DNA of 64,000 bases from Hyphomicrobiales bacterium. Its GTDB lineage: Bacteria; Pseudomonadota; Alphaproteobacteria; Rhizobiales; Devosiaceae. The position numbers were made by a program, and so were the translations under genes. Of this stretch, positions 47,450 to 56,665 are shown piece by piece. The stretch covers positions 1 to 64,000 of the forward strand of contig JALSII010000033.1 of NCBI GenBank assembly GCA_026981645.1, read 5' to 3'. Below the pieces are notes generated by a model. It made no database searches, was not told where the DNA came from, and saw only the letters and a list, made by a program, of their open reading frames with translations. Within the stretch, counting starts at the first letter, position 1, and the number at the start of each line of letters is the position of its first letter.

Positions 47450-49162
47450 TCAGAGCGCTGCCACGATAAAAGGAGATTGGGGGGTAAAGCGGTTCGTCGC
47501 CAGATTTCCGGTACTCTCCATGCTGAAAAAGATTTGACCACTCCGGGGTCCCAGCTCTGTTTCAGGCGAAAAGTCGGCACGGTCGGGTTCGAACATGATT
47601 GCGAAATGCGCGGTGCTGATGGCCACCGGAGCAACCATTGAATCCGAGACGTGTTCAAGATCGGGAGCAACCAGACTGACTGCACGCATGGTCAGAGGCA
47701 ATGCCTGCAATTGTGGATTTGGACTTGAACTGGTGTTGGTCAGCCTTTCCACAAGGGCAGTGCTCTGGTTGGGTTGTGCCAGTGTTACAGCATCCCAGGT
47801 GCCCTGGAACAGGCCAGAAACATTGTCGGCGTCAAGTCCGGGTGTTGAGCCCAGCGAGGCGGAGGTGATGCTGCCGCGCAAAACCGGGGTCGCCGGTGTC
47901 AGGGTGGTGGTTGATGCGGGGTGCGCATCCTGGGCAATAGGATTGGAAGCAATCAAAGCATCAGCGGAGTTGCGGCGTTCAATCAGCATCTGCAGGGCGC
48001 GCTGGGCGTCAGGTTCGGGGTTGGCCACAGGAGCATAGGCGGTGAGGGCGTTGCTTTGTTCCAGACTGCGCGTCAAAAGAATGCGCGGGGTCGGCCGTTC
48101 CTGCTCTTCAATGGATGCAACATTGACGGGGTCAATTCCGTTGATAAGCGGTGAAATGTCAGGCAGGGGAGCAGTTTCGCCGCGGGTTGCAATCAACAGA
48201 GATTGGGGCATGGTCGCTGGAATGGGCGGAGTTTCAGGGTCCCGGAAATCAAGGAAATCAGCTCTGGCTGCCGGGGTTGGCGGTGTCACAGTTACGCTGG
48301 TGACATTGCGCTGAACGGGACCGGTGTCAGCAACCTGGGTCACAGGAGCAGGTTCTTCACCCCGGCCAAAGAACAGGTCAAGCAAAGTGCGCCCTGAATT
48401 GCCGCGGGTGGTGTCGTCCCCGCCGCCACGGGTCGGGAATGTGTTGGGGTTGGAGCCAATGCAAGGAACAGAGCCGCACTTGGCGTATTCGTTCGTTGCG
48501 TAGCGGCGCCCCTCCTGGGAGATGGGCACGCCATCGGAGGGCAGGTGCAGGGTGCGACCGTCAGGAAAGAGGCGGGTGAGCTGGGCCCGGGTCATGCGTG
48601 GCCATGCGCGCACATTTCCTGTATCCAGGTGTACGAACGGGCTGCCTGAAGTGGGGTAATAACCAACCCCTCCAACCTGTCGGCGCAGGGCCGCTTCGCG
48701 CAATTTGGCAACGGGGATGCCCGGAATATAAAAGTCCAGTGCCTGGCCCCTGGTATGGGTTGAGTTTTTGGCCACGCCGTTGGAACGCGCACGCAGCATT
48801 TCATTGGTCTTGGGCGAACGGTAGGCGGAAACAATATTGATCGGACTGGTGGCCCCTACATCCTGATAGACCTGCCAGAGCAGATCAAACAGGGCGGGGT
48901 CCATATTTGTCGATTCGTTGCGCCGCCAGTCACGCAAAAAAGTGTTGAGTTCGTTCAGCCCGGACTGAACATAACGCCCGTTGCGCCGGAATGTGATGCG
49001 TTTGGTTTCTTTGGTGTGGGTGTAATAGAGGTAGAGCGTACGCTCTCCAGATGCGGCACTGAGGGGTGCCATTGCAGTACCGGAGAAAATTGTTACGAGC
49101 AAAACAACGGTGCCAACCAGATGGCGCGCGATTTTTTGTCTGAAATTTTTTGTATGCCCCAT
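47450..49162 (-). CDS. DUF882/YcbK-type murein peptidase with long disordered tail
   Basis: 570 residues. Signal peptide (VVLLVTIFSGTAMAPLSA), then a DUF882 (peptidase M15-like) domain at about 35-215. The zinc and catalytic residues lie in SAYRSPKTNEMLR, STHTRGQALDFYIPG and FVHLDTGNVRAW. YcbK/MepK of E. coli cleaves 3-3 crosslinks, which suits its position next to an L,D-transpeptidase gene. The C-terminal 330 or so residues are rich in Pro, Thr, Ala and Ser with no domain I recognise, far longer than YcbK. ATG 49162 follows an in-frame GTG at 49165. Confidence 0.85.
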   Translation of the reverse strand: MGHTKNFRQKIARHLVGTVVLLVTIFSGTAMAPLSAASGERTLYLYYTHTKETKRITFRRNGRYVQSGLNELNTFLRDWRRNESTNMDPALFDLLWQVYQDVGATSPINIVSAYRSPKTNEMLRARSNGVAKNSTHTRGQALDFYIPGIPVAKLREAALRRQVGGVGYYPTSGSPFVHLDTGNVRAWPRMTRAQLTRLFPDGRTLHLPSDGVPISQEGRRYATNEYAKCGSVPCIGSNPNTFPTRGGGDDTTRGNSGRTLLDLFFGRGEEPAPVTQVADTGPVQRNVTSVTVTPPTPAARADFLDFRDPETPPIPATMPQSLLIATRGETAPLPDISPLINGIDPVNVASIEEQERPTPRILLTRSLEQSNALTAYAPVANPEPDAQRALQMLIERRNSADALIASNPIAQDAHPASTTTLTPATPVLRGSITSASLGSTPGLDADNVSGLFQGTWDAVTLAQPNQSTALVERLTNTSSSPNPQLQALPLTMRAVSLVAPDLEHVSDSMVAPVAISTAHFAIMFEPDRADFSPETELGPRSGQIFFSMESTGNLATNRFTPQSPFIVAAL

Positions 49163-49443
49163 CACGCCAGATGCTGCTCTGTTATCTCAAGTTCTTCAAT
49201 CAACATGTTAACGCCAACTCGATTAGATATTGTTAACGTTAAATCCCCCAAAACACTGCACATAAACAGAGCGCAGGCCATACCTCCGGATTAAAGGGCA
49301 ATCGGGGCTGAAGCAAGGCGAAACTGTAAGCAACAGGTTAATTTGCGCACGCAAATGCCACCAAAGCGCTTTACCGTTAAAACCGGAACGGGCAGTGCAT
49401 CCATACCCGAAGAATATTTTTTAGTCTGGCGCAATTGCAAAAA

Positions 49444-51087
49444 TCAGTCGGCAAGCAGGGTCTTGAGCCGTTCGTGGTGGCCATAAATGTCACCATAACC
49501 GCGGATATTGCCATCCTCATCGGCTCTCAGGGTAAAATAGGCCAGATGCACGGGAACGTGGGTGTCCAAATTGTTCCAGCGCTCGCGGGGGCCACGCTGG
49601 GCCTGAAGCGAGGCCCGGCTCAATGTGGCTTCGTTTGCCAGCAGCGCTTCGGCAAACTCCATGGGGTTCTGCACTCGCACACAACCGTGGGAATAGGCTC
49701 TAGTTGCACGCGAAAACAATGAGCGGGACGGCGTGTCATGCAGATAGACCGCATGTTTGTTGGGAAAGAGGAATTTTATCGTGCCAAGGGCGTTGTTGCT
49801 TCCGGGGCGCTGGCGAACGCGGAAGCTGTTAATGGAGGTGGTCGACCAGTTGATTGAGGAGGCATTGATGACCTGTCCCCCAGAGAGCAATTCCATATTA
49901 TTGGCGGCCAGATAGCCCGGGTTGCGCGCTACTGCCGGTCCAATTTCATTGCGGGCAATGGAGGCGGGCACGTTCCAGAACGGATTAACCACGACATGCT
50001 CGATTTCGTCGGAAAATACCGGTGTTTTGAACTGTGGCTTGCCTACGACAACCCGGGTTGAATGGGTCACTTCGTTTCCACGCATGACAGCAAGGCGGAA
50101 TTCGGGGATATTAACGAAGACATAGAAATCACCCAGGTCCCGGGGCATCCAGCGCCAGCGCTCCATGTTGGCAATAATGTCTTGGCTGGTTGCTTCGGTA
50201 CCCCCGTTCAGGGCGGCAATGGTTGCGGGGCCGACCACACCATCAACCGTGAGGCCCAAATTCAACTGAAACGATTTTATCTCTTCAACCAGAATATCGT
50301 CATAAAGCTCGGAGCCTTCCAAAGGCTCCAGTCCGAGCCGGGCCCGCAGGGCGGGCACCCGTGCGTCGCTCATGCCGGGCTTAAGCAGGTTACCGCCGGC
50401 AATGATGATGGGCTCTTTCCTCTCTCCGGCCAAACTGCGCGCCAGGGCGTCTTTCAGTGCCAAAAATTCACGATGGGTGGGCGAGAGCGAAAGCAACAAT
50501 TTGTCGGGGGCGTCTGAAGATGCCAGTTCGAGCAAAAACTGCGCGCTATTGATGTTTCGTTGTTCAATGTCGATGGTGCGTGAGACATCGCGGGGCCTGA
50601 TCCGGCCGTTTGCCGCGTGCTGAGCGTAACGGGTCGCGGCGGCTGAAAATGCGGTTTCAAGGGCGGCAAGGCGGGCGGGGTCGGACAAATCTCCGTTCAA
50701 CTCAATTTCTTCAGTCAGATAGTCCGAAGGGCGCAGGCCTTCGAGGTGGGATTGCTCAAAAACAGCGAGAATTTTTTGCGCGTCGGGTGAAAACAAAACT
50801 TTGCCGCTCGTGTCTGTATCCAGCCAGAGGGGCTCAAAGCCACGGGCGCCATAAAAGTAATAGAGCTTTTGAGCATCAGCATAGAGGCGTGTTCCGGGGC
50901 GGGCAGCGTCATATTTTTGCGCCAGGCCGGCCTTGATTGAGCGGGCGAGGGCATTTTGCGGTGGGGCAATGACAACGCGTTGTGCTTCCACGCCGTTTAT
51001 GATCACGGTTTCCTGCGCCAAAGCCACCTGACTTGATCCAGCGACAAGCGCTGTACCAAGCAGAAGGATTGAAATCAGTTTTTTCAT
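49444..51087 (-). CDS. L,D-transpeptidase, YcbB/LdtD type
   Basis: 547 residues. Signal peptide ending VALA-Q, an N-terminal scaffold domain (LYYFYGARGFEPLWLD), a peptidoglycan-binding domain (about 225-300: LNLGLTVDGVVGPATIAALN), and the YkuD catalytic domain with VVVGKPQFKTPVF, HDTPSRSLFSRATRAYSHGCVRV (catalytic Cys near 469). It forms 3-3 crosslinks in peptidoglycan, or attaches proteins to it. The ATG has GGAG six bases upstream. Hyphomicrobiales carry many 3-3 crosslinks, consistent with this enzyme. Confidence 0.93.
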   Translation of the reverse strand: MKKLISILLLGTALVAGSSQVALAQETVIINGVEAQRVVIAPPQNALARSIKAGLAQKYDAARPGTRLYADAQKLYYFYGARGFEPLWLDTDTSGKVLFSPDAQKILAVFEQSHLEGLRPSDYLTEEIELNGDLSDPARLAALETAFSAAATRYAQHAANGRIRPRDVSRTIDIEQRNINSAQFLLELASSDAPDKLLLSLSPTHREFLALKDALARSLAGERKEPIIIAGGNLLKPGMSDARVPALRARLGLEPLEGSELYDDILVEEIKSFQLNLGLTVDGVVGPATIAALNGGTEATSQDIIANMERWRWMPRDLGDFYVFVNIPEFRLAVMRGNEVTHSTRVVVGKPQFKTPVFSDEIEHVVVNPFWNVPASIARNEIGPAVARNPGYLAANNMELLSGGQVINASSINWSTTSINSFRVRQRPGSNNALGTIKFLFPNKHAVYLHDTPSRSLFSRATRAYSHGCVRVQNPMEFAEALLANEATLSRASLQAQRGPRERWNNLDTHVPVHLAYFTLRADEDGNIRGYGDIYGHHERLKTLLAD

Positions 51088-51219
51088 GTCAACTCCAGGT
51101 GCAGTGTGGCGTGCAGGCTCAAGATTTCGTTTGCTTGGTTCTCAGTCACCATTGCTAACAAGGCGATAGAACACACTCAAAGAGAAAAAGGCGGTGTTGC
51201 ATCATTTTTTTAGTTTTTA

Positions 51220-52755
51220 TCAAGCGGCTTTTCTGTTGTCGGGCGTGTCGGGAGGGGGGGGACTATCTGTTTGAGAATCAAGATTGTATTCCTTGATTTT
51301 TCGATAAAGCGTGGAACGCCCTATGCCCAGGCTGGCAGCAATGCGGGTCATGCGTCCTCCGTGAAATTCAAGGGCAAAGGCGATCAGGTCGCGTTCCACC
51401 CGGGCAAGGGTGTGTAAACTACCATCCTCCGAGAGAAAACTTTTCTGCGCCAACAGGGTGGTTTCTGCTCCCTGTTCATCCAGGAAGGGGGTGGGGCGCA
51501 TGTTTTTTGAGGCATCTATGTGGACCGGTGCCGGGTGCGCATCAAGTGTTCCAGACTGTTGGCGTGCTTCGTTCCTGCCGGTGGTGCCTGCGATAATCTG
51601 GGGGAAGTCGAGGGGCACCAGTTTTGAGGTTTCGGTAAGTATGATGGCCCTGTATATGGCGTTTTCAAGCTGGCGCACATTGCCCGGCCAGTTATAGGAC
51701 TTAAGCAAATTCAGTGCATCTGGCGCCAAACCCAGAACCCGGCGGCCCGCTTCGGCACCCAGGCGGGCGATGAAGTGCTCAGCCAGAACCGGAATATCCT
51801 CGATACGATCGCGCAAAGGGGGCACGTAGAGCGGGAAAACATTGAGCCTGTAATAGAGGTCTTCGCGGAAGTCACCGGCTTTTGTGAGGTTGAGCAGACG
51901 ACGATTAGTGGCGGAAATCAGGCGCACATTGACTTTTTTCGTTGCGCTTGCTCCGACAGGTTCGATCTCGCCAGACTGAATGGCGCGCAGGAGTTTTACC
52001 TGGGCTTGGGGTGGGAGTTCGCCGATTTCATCCAGAAACAAGGTGCCGCCATCAGCTTCGACAAACTTTCCCTTATGGTCGGTGATCGCGCCGGTGAACG
52101 CTCCTTTTACGTGACCAAACAAGGTGGATTCGATCAGGTTTGGTGGAATAGCACCGCAATTCACCGTTACAAAAGCCTTGCCGGCCCGTTCGGAAGACCC
52201 CTGAATGGCCCGGGCGACAACTTCTTTGCCCACTCCGCTCTCACCTTCTATAAGAACCGGGATGTTTGAGCGGGCAGCTTTGCCGGCAAGTTCGAGCACC
52301 CGGTCCATTGCAGGGCTTGCTGTAATTATGTCAGCAATTTTCATGCGGCCATCGCGCCGGTTCTGATCGCGGCGCACACAGGTTTCAAGTTCACCCAGCT
52401 TCAATGCGTTGCGCAGGGAAATGATCAGGCGTTCAGGCGCTACCGGCTTGACAAAAAAATCCATGGCTCCGTGACGCATGGCGGTAATAACGCTGTCCAG
52501 CGACGAATTTGCGGTCTGTACGATGACAGGGCAGGAAATCTGACGACGCGCCATTTCCTCCATCACCGCCATGCCATCAAGGTCGGGCATCACCAGATCA
52601 AGAATGATGGCGGCAATGGAGTGGTTCTGCTCAAGCAGTTCCAGCGCCTCACTGCCGCTAGTGGCGCAAAGGGTTTCAAAACCATCCTTTTCAATAAGGG
52701 CTTCGGTCAGGCGCAGATGCACCGGATCATCATCAACAACAAGAACTTTAGTCAT
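51220..52755 (-). CDS. NtrC-type sigma-54-dependent response regulator
   Basis: 511 residues: receiver (about 1-125, phospho-acceptor Asp53 in [12 protein letters not shown]), AAA+ sigma-54 interaction domain (about 155-385) with Walker A GESGVGKE, the sigma-54 contact loop GAFTGA, Walker [13 protein letters not shown] and the R-finger region YYRLNVFPL, and a C-terminal Fis helix-turn-helix ([22 protein letters not shown]). An in-frame extension to 52827 is possible, but [10 protein letters not shown] is the normal beginning. No cognate histidine kinase is nearby. Targets are unknown; the adjacent L,D-transpeptidase gene is 130 bp downstream in a separate unit. Confidence 0.93.
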   Translation of the reverse strand: MTKVLVVDDDPVHLRLTEALIEKDGFETLCATSGSEALELLEQNHSIAAIILDLVMPDLDGMAVMEEMARRQISCPVIVQTANSSLDSVITAMRHGAMDFFVKPVAPERLIISLRNALKLGELETCVRRDQNRRDGRMKIADIITASPAMDRVLELAGKAARSNIPVLIEGESGVGKEVVARAIQGSSERAGKAFVTVNCGAIPPNLIESTLFGHVKGAFTGAITDHKGKFVEADGGTLFLDEIGELPPQAQVKLLRAIQSGEIEPVGASATKKVNVRLISATNRRLLNLTKAGDFREDLYYRLNVFPLYVPPLRDRIEDIPVLAEHFIARLGAEAGRRVLGLAPDALNLLKSYNWPGNVRQLENAIYRAIILTETSKLVPLDFPQIIAGTTGRNEARQQSGTLDAHPAPVHIDASKNMRPTPFLDEQGAETTLLAQKSFLSEDGSLHTLARVERDLIAFALEFHGGRMTRIAASLGIGRSTLYRKIKEYNLDSQTDSPPPPDTPDNRKAA

Positions 52756-53005
52756 CACTAACTCGATTTCGAACTCTGATTTCAGGCAAAAGCATTGGTT
52801 TGCAGCATGGAACGGGCGAATCGCCACTGTCCCGTTTTGGAGCAGGCTAGGGGCGTTCTGTTAACAGGGCTTTAATGAGTTTTTGGCTTCAGCAGTGTTC
52901 ATCACGCGCTTGTTGGACAGGATTGCATGAGGGCACTTGGCAGGGGCAGGCAGACGTAATAGCGTCCGCCCCGACCCAACCTTTTCAACCTCGCCGGAGT
53001 GCCAG

Positions 53006-54814
53006 ATGAGCAGTCAGAAAAAAAACCAGCCGGGCCACAATCAGTTCGGAACCCTGCCTGAATGGGACTTGAGTGACCTTTATCCGGGGGTGGACTCAGA
53101 CGAGTTTGCAAGCGATTTTGAAAAGGCCAAAAAAGACGCGGCGCAGTTTGAAGAGAGCTTCAAGGGCAAGCTTTCGGACATGGCCGAGGCAGGCACGCTG
53201 ATTGAGGCCATCAATGCCTATGAGGCGCTCAGCGACCTGACCGGGCGTATCAGCTCGTTTGCCTATCTGAACTATGTGCTGGACACATCAGACCCCGACA
53301 GGGGTAAATTCATGGGAGATTGTCAGCAGGCGCTGACCGACCTTTCCTCAAAGTTGATTTTCTTCTCTCTTGAGCTGAACCGTATTGAGGATGAAACGCT
53401 CGAACAGGCGCTTAAAGGGGAGGAGCTTTTGCGCTACCGGCCCTGGTTTGAAGAGTTGCGCAAGGCAAAACCCTACCAGCTTGAGGACCGGGTCGAGGAA
53501 TTGTTTCTGGATAAGTCTGTCACCGGGCGGGGCGCGTGGAACCGGCTGTTTGACGAGACCATGGCGTCGTTGAAATTCAAGGTCGCGGGGGAAGAGCTGG
53601 GGCTTGAAGCCACGCTCACCCTGATGACGGACAAGAGGAAAAAAAATCGCAAGCGTGCCTTCAAGGCCGTGAGTAAAACCCTTGATGCCAATCAGCGCCT
53701 GTTCACCCAAATCACCAATGTGCTGGCCAAGGACAAAGAGATTTCGGACCGCTGGCGGGGCTTTGAAGATATTGCGGACAGTCGGCATCTGGCCAATTCA
53801 GTGGAACGTGAGGTGGTTGATGCGCTTGAGCAATCGGTCACCGAAGCCTATCCGCGGCTTTCGCATCGCTATTATGCAATGAAAGCCAAATGGTTTGGTA
53901 AAAAGCAACTCAACGCCTGGGACCGCAATGCTCCGCTGCCCACAAGTGACGACAGGATTTATGACTGGGCCAGCGCCAAAAATATCGTGCTTGAAGCCTA
54001 TCACGGGTTTTCACCCTATCTGGCGGAGGTGGCAGAACCGTTCTTTGAAAACGGATGGATTGATGCTCCGGTGAGGCCGGGAAAATCGCCCGGTGCGTTT
54101 GCCCACCCCACCGTGCCCAGCGCCCACCCCTATCTGATGCTGAATTATCTGGGCAAAACCCGCGACGTAATGACGCTGGCCCATGAACTGGGCCACGGAG
54201 TGCACCAGCGCCTGGCCGCTGCACAGGGGCCACTGATGGCACCAACCCCGCTGACACTGGCTGAAACGGCAAGCGTTTTCGGGGAGATGCTGACCTTTCG
54301 CTCCCTGCTGGGAAAAACCGACGACCCCAAACAGCGCTTTGCGCTTTTAAGTTCCAAGGTCGAGGACATGCTCAACACGGTAGTGCGCCAGATTTCGTTC
54401 TACAGCTTTGAACGCAAGGTGCATACGGCGCGCAGAAAAGGCGAGTTGAAAACCGAACAGCTCAATGAAATGTGGCTGGAAACCTCGGCTGAGAGCCTTG
54501 GGCCGGCAATCAAGCTGAACAAGGGGTATGAAATTTTCTGGGCCTATATACCCCATTTCATCCACTCGCCTTTTTATGTCTATGCCTACGCGTTTGGCGA
54601 TTGTCTGGTGAACTCGCTTTACGCCAGTTACGAAAAATCAAGCGATGGGTTTGCCAAGCGCTATTTTGACCTGCTCCGGGCCGGAGGTTCCAAGCACCAT
54701 TCCGAATTGCTCAAGCCATTTGGTCTTGATGCCAAGGACCCCGCTTTCTGGTCGCTGGGTCTTTCCATGATTGAAGGGTTGATTGATGAGTTGGAAGAAG
54801 CACAACCGGACTAG
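53006..54814 (+). CDS. pepF: Oligoendopeptidase F, M3 peptidase family
   Basis: 602-residue cytoplasmic zinc endopeptidase cleaving oligopeptides. Zinc motif HELGHGVHQRL with the downstream Glu in TLAETASVFGEML; the long alpha-helical N-terminal half (DLSDLYPGVDSDEF...) is typical of PepF. It probably degrades imported peptides, although opp is 12 kb away. ATG 53006 has GGAG seven bases upstream; an earlier in-frame start lacks this. Confidence 0.94.
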   Translation: MSSQKKNQPGHNQFGTLPEWDLSDLYPGVDSDEFASDFEKAKKDAAQFEESFKGKLSDMAEAGTLIEAINAYEALSDLTGRISSFAYLNYVLDTSDPDRGKFMGDCQQALTDLSSKLIFFSLELNRIEDETLEQALKGEELLRYRPWFEELRKAKPYQLEDRVEELFLDKSVTGRGAWNRLFDETMASLKFKVAGEELGLEATLTLMTDKRKKNRKRAFKAVSKTLDANQRLFTQITNVLAKDKEISDRWRGFEDIADSRHLANSVEREVVDALEQSVTEAYPRLSHRYYAMKAKWFGKKQLNAWDRNAPLPTSDDRIYDWASAKNIVLEAYHGFSPYLAEVAEPFFENGWIDAPVRPGKSPGAFAHPTVPSAHPYLMLNYLGKTRDVMTLAHELGHGVHQRLAAAQGPLMAPTPLTLAETASVFGEMLTFRSLLGKTDDPKQRFALLSSKVEDMLNTVVRQISFYSFERKVHTARRKGELKTEQLNEMWLETSAESLGPAIKLNKGYEIFWAYIPHFIHSPFYVYAYAFGDCLVNSLYASYEKSSDGFAKRYFDLLRAGGSKHHSELLKPFGLDAKDPAFWSLGLSMIEGLIDELEEAQPD

Positions 54815-54900
54815 AAAAATTCCGTCAATTTGCTATACGGACTTCGAGTTGAGCAACTCACACTGATGCGCGCCGGATGGCGCACCAAAAAGGGGACATT

Positions 54901-55032
54901 ATGGCCAACACCAATTCCAGCGATATCAACGCACACAAAAAAACCTATGCCAGTTTTATGAAACTGCTCAAGTGGAGTACTATTTTCCTGGTGGTTCTGA
55001 TGGTGTTTCTTTATTTCGTCATTAATCCATAA
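54901..55032 (+). CDS. Small aa3-type cytochrome c oxidase subunit IV family protein
   Basis: 43 residues: a hydrophilic N terminus (MANTNSSDINAHKKTYASF) and one transmembrane helix (WSTIFLVVLMVFLYFVI). This matches the bacterial aa3-type oxidase subunit IV family, a one-helix subunit. AGGGGACATT precedes the ATG. In Hyphomicrobiales it commonly lies just before pntAA rather than with the cox genes, as here. Confidence 0.85.
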   Translation: MANTNSSDINAHKKTYASFMKLLKWSTIFLVVLMVFLYFVINP

Positions 55033-55084
55033 TCAAATACCGGGCCTGTTGAGGCGGACCTTCCTTTTTTGCAGGGACAGATGA

Positions 55085-56356
55085 ATGAAAATTGCGATTG
55101 TGCGCGAAAGTGCGGCGGATGAGCCGCGTGTTGCCGCGACACCTGAGACAGTGGGCAAACTTGTGGCGCTGGGGGCGAGTGTCAGCATCGAAAAAGGAGC
55201 GGGCTCGGGTTCGCGCTTCCCTGATACCGATTTCAAACAAGCCGGAGCGAGAATTGCTGCCAGTGCAGCGGCCAACGTCAAAAATGCCGATGTCATATTT
55301 TGCGTGAGACGTCCGGCGGCCAGCGCCATCAAGGGTGCCAAAAAGGGGGTGCTGGTTATCGGCTCCTTGGACCCGTTCGGCCACGAAAAAGACATTGAGG
55401 CATTGGCAAAAACCGGCGCTGTTGCAATTTCCATGGAGTTCATGCCCCGCATATCCCGGGCACAGTCCATGGATGTGCTGTCCTCGCAGGCAAACCTTGC
55501 CGGTTATCAGTCGGTGATTGACGCTGCGTTCTATTTTGACCGGGCGCTGCCCATGATGATGACGGCGGCCGGCACCGTGCATCCGGCCAAGGTGTTTGTC
55601 ATGGGGGCCGGGGTTGCCGGACTTCAGGCGATTGCCACGGCACGGCGTCTTGGCGCCATGGTCACGGCCACTGATGTGCGGCCCGCGGCCAAGGAGCAGG
55701 TGGAATCCCTTGGGGCAAAGTTCATCGCGGTGGAGGACGAAGAGTTCAAACAGGCGGAAACGGCAGCCGGGTACGCCAAGCCCATGAGTGCGCAATATCA
55801 GAAAAAGCAGGCGGAACTGACTGCCAGCCATATTGCCAAGCAGGACATCGTTATCACCACGGCACTGATACCGGGGCGTCCCGCGCCGGTGCTGGTTACC
55901 AAAAAAATGGTTGCGAGCATGAAACCGGGTTCGGTAATCGTTGACCTGGCGGCGGAACGCGGGGGCAATTGCGAAGCGAGCAAACCCGGCAGCGTTGTTG
56001 CATACAATGATGTGCAGATTGTCGGTTTCACCAATGTGCAGGGACGAATTGCAAACTCTGCCTCCCAGCTCTATTCGCGCAACCTCTTGACTTTTGTCGA
56101 GACGCTTATCGAGAAGGAAACAAAAAGCCTGGCGGTGGACTGGGAGGATGAACTGGTCAAGGCAACGGTTCTGACGCGGGATGGCGTAATTGTGCATCCA
56201 GGCCTTATTAAAGAGGGCGCGGCGGCAAAAAAGCCAGCGGCTAAAAAACCCGCACCCAAAAAGCCGGCGGCCAAAAAATCGGTGGCCAAGAAGGTTCCTG
56301 CCAAAAAGCCGGCAGGAAAAAAACCTGCGGCGAAAAAGACAAGTGGAGACAGTTAG
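55085..56356 (+). CDS. pntAA: NAD(P) transhydrogenase subunit alpha, part 1 (PntAA)
   Basis: NAD(H)-binding domain I of proton-translocating transhydrogenase, 423 residues. Core about 1-375: ESAADEPRVAATPETVGKL, the Rossmann motif MGAGVAGLQAIATARRLGA, and TTALIPGRPAP. Domain I proteins of this split type are normally about 380 residues (384 in Rhodospirillum rubrum). Here the last 45 or so residues form a lysine/alanine/proline repeat (KKPAAKKPAPKKPAAKK...), resembling histone H1-like tails. The ATG has AGGGACAG upstream, and pntAB starts right after the stop. Confidence 0.93.
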   Translation: MKIAIVRESAADEPRVAATPETVGKLVALGASVSIEKGAGSGSRFPDTDFKQAGARIAASAAANVKNADVIFCVRRPAASAIKGAKKGVLVIGSLDPFGHEKDIEALAKTGAVAISMEFMPRISRAQSMDVLSSQANLAGYQSVIDAAFYFDRALPMMMTAAGTVHPAKVFVMGAGVAGLQAIATARRLGAMVTATDVRPAAKEQVESLGAKFIAVEDEEFKQAETAAGYAKPMSAQYQKKQAELTASHIAKQDIVITTALIPGRPAPVLVTKKMVASMKPGSVIVDLAAERGGNCEASKPGSVVAYNDVQIVGFTNVQGRIANSASQLYSRNLLTFVETLIEKETKSLAVDWEDELVKATVLTRDGVIVHPGLIKEGAAAKKPAAKKPAPKKPAAKKSVAKKVPAKKPAGKKPAAKKTSGDS

Positions 56357-56659
56357 ATGGACCAGATTGACCCGTTTATATTTCAGTTGTCGATTTTTGT
56401 GCTGGCGATTTTTGTCGGCTATTTTGTCGTCTGGAGCGTGACTCCGGCACTGCACACGCCCCTGATGAGTGTAACCAACGCAATTTCTTCGGTGATTGTT
56501 GTTGGAGCGTTGCTGGCGGTTGGCGTTTCGCTGATAGATGGTGGCAACTGGGTTTCCAGAGCCTTTGGCTTTGTGGCTCTTGTGCTGGCCAGCGTCAACA
56601 TATTCGGCGGCTTTCTGGTCACCCAGCGTATGCTCTCAATGTATAAAAAGAAGGACTAG
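56357..56659 (+). CDS. pntAB: NAD(P) transhydrogenase subunit alpha, part 2 (PntAB)
   Basis: 100 residues with three transmembrane helices (about 9-28, 41-61, 69-90); [25 protein letters not shown] is the family opening. Forms the membrane channel with PntB. The start codon abuts the pntAA stop, so translation is coupled. Confidence 0.95.
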   Translation: MDQIDPFIFQLSIFVLAIFVGYFVVWSVTPALHTPLMSVTNAISSVIVVGALLAVGVSLIDGGNWVSRAFGFVALVLASVNIFGGFLVTQRMLSMYKKKD

Positions 56660-56665
56660 CGACAG

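Noticed and set aside
55022-56455. 477-codon open frame opposite to pntAA
   Set aside because: An antisense shadow: its repetitive Phe/Arg start is just the complement of the Lys/Ala repeat of PntAA.
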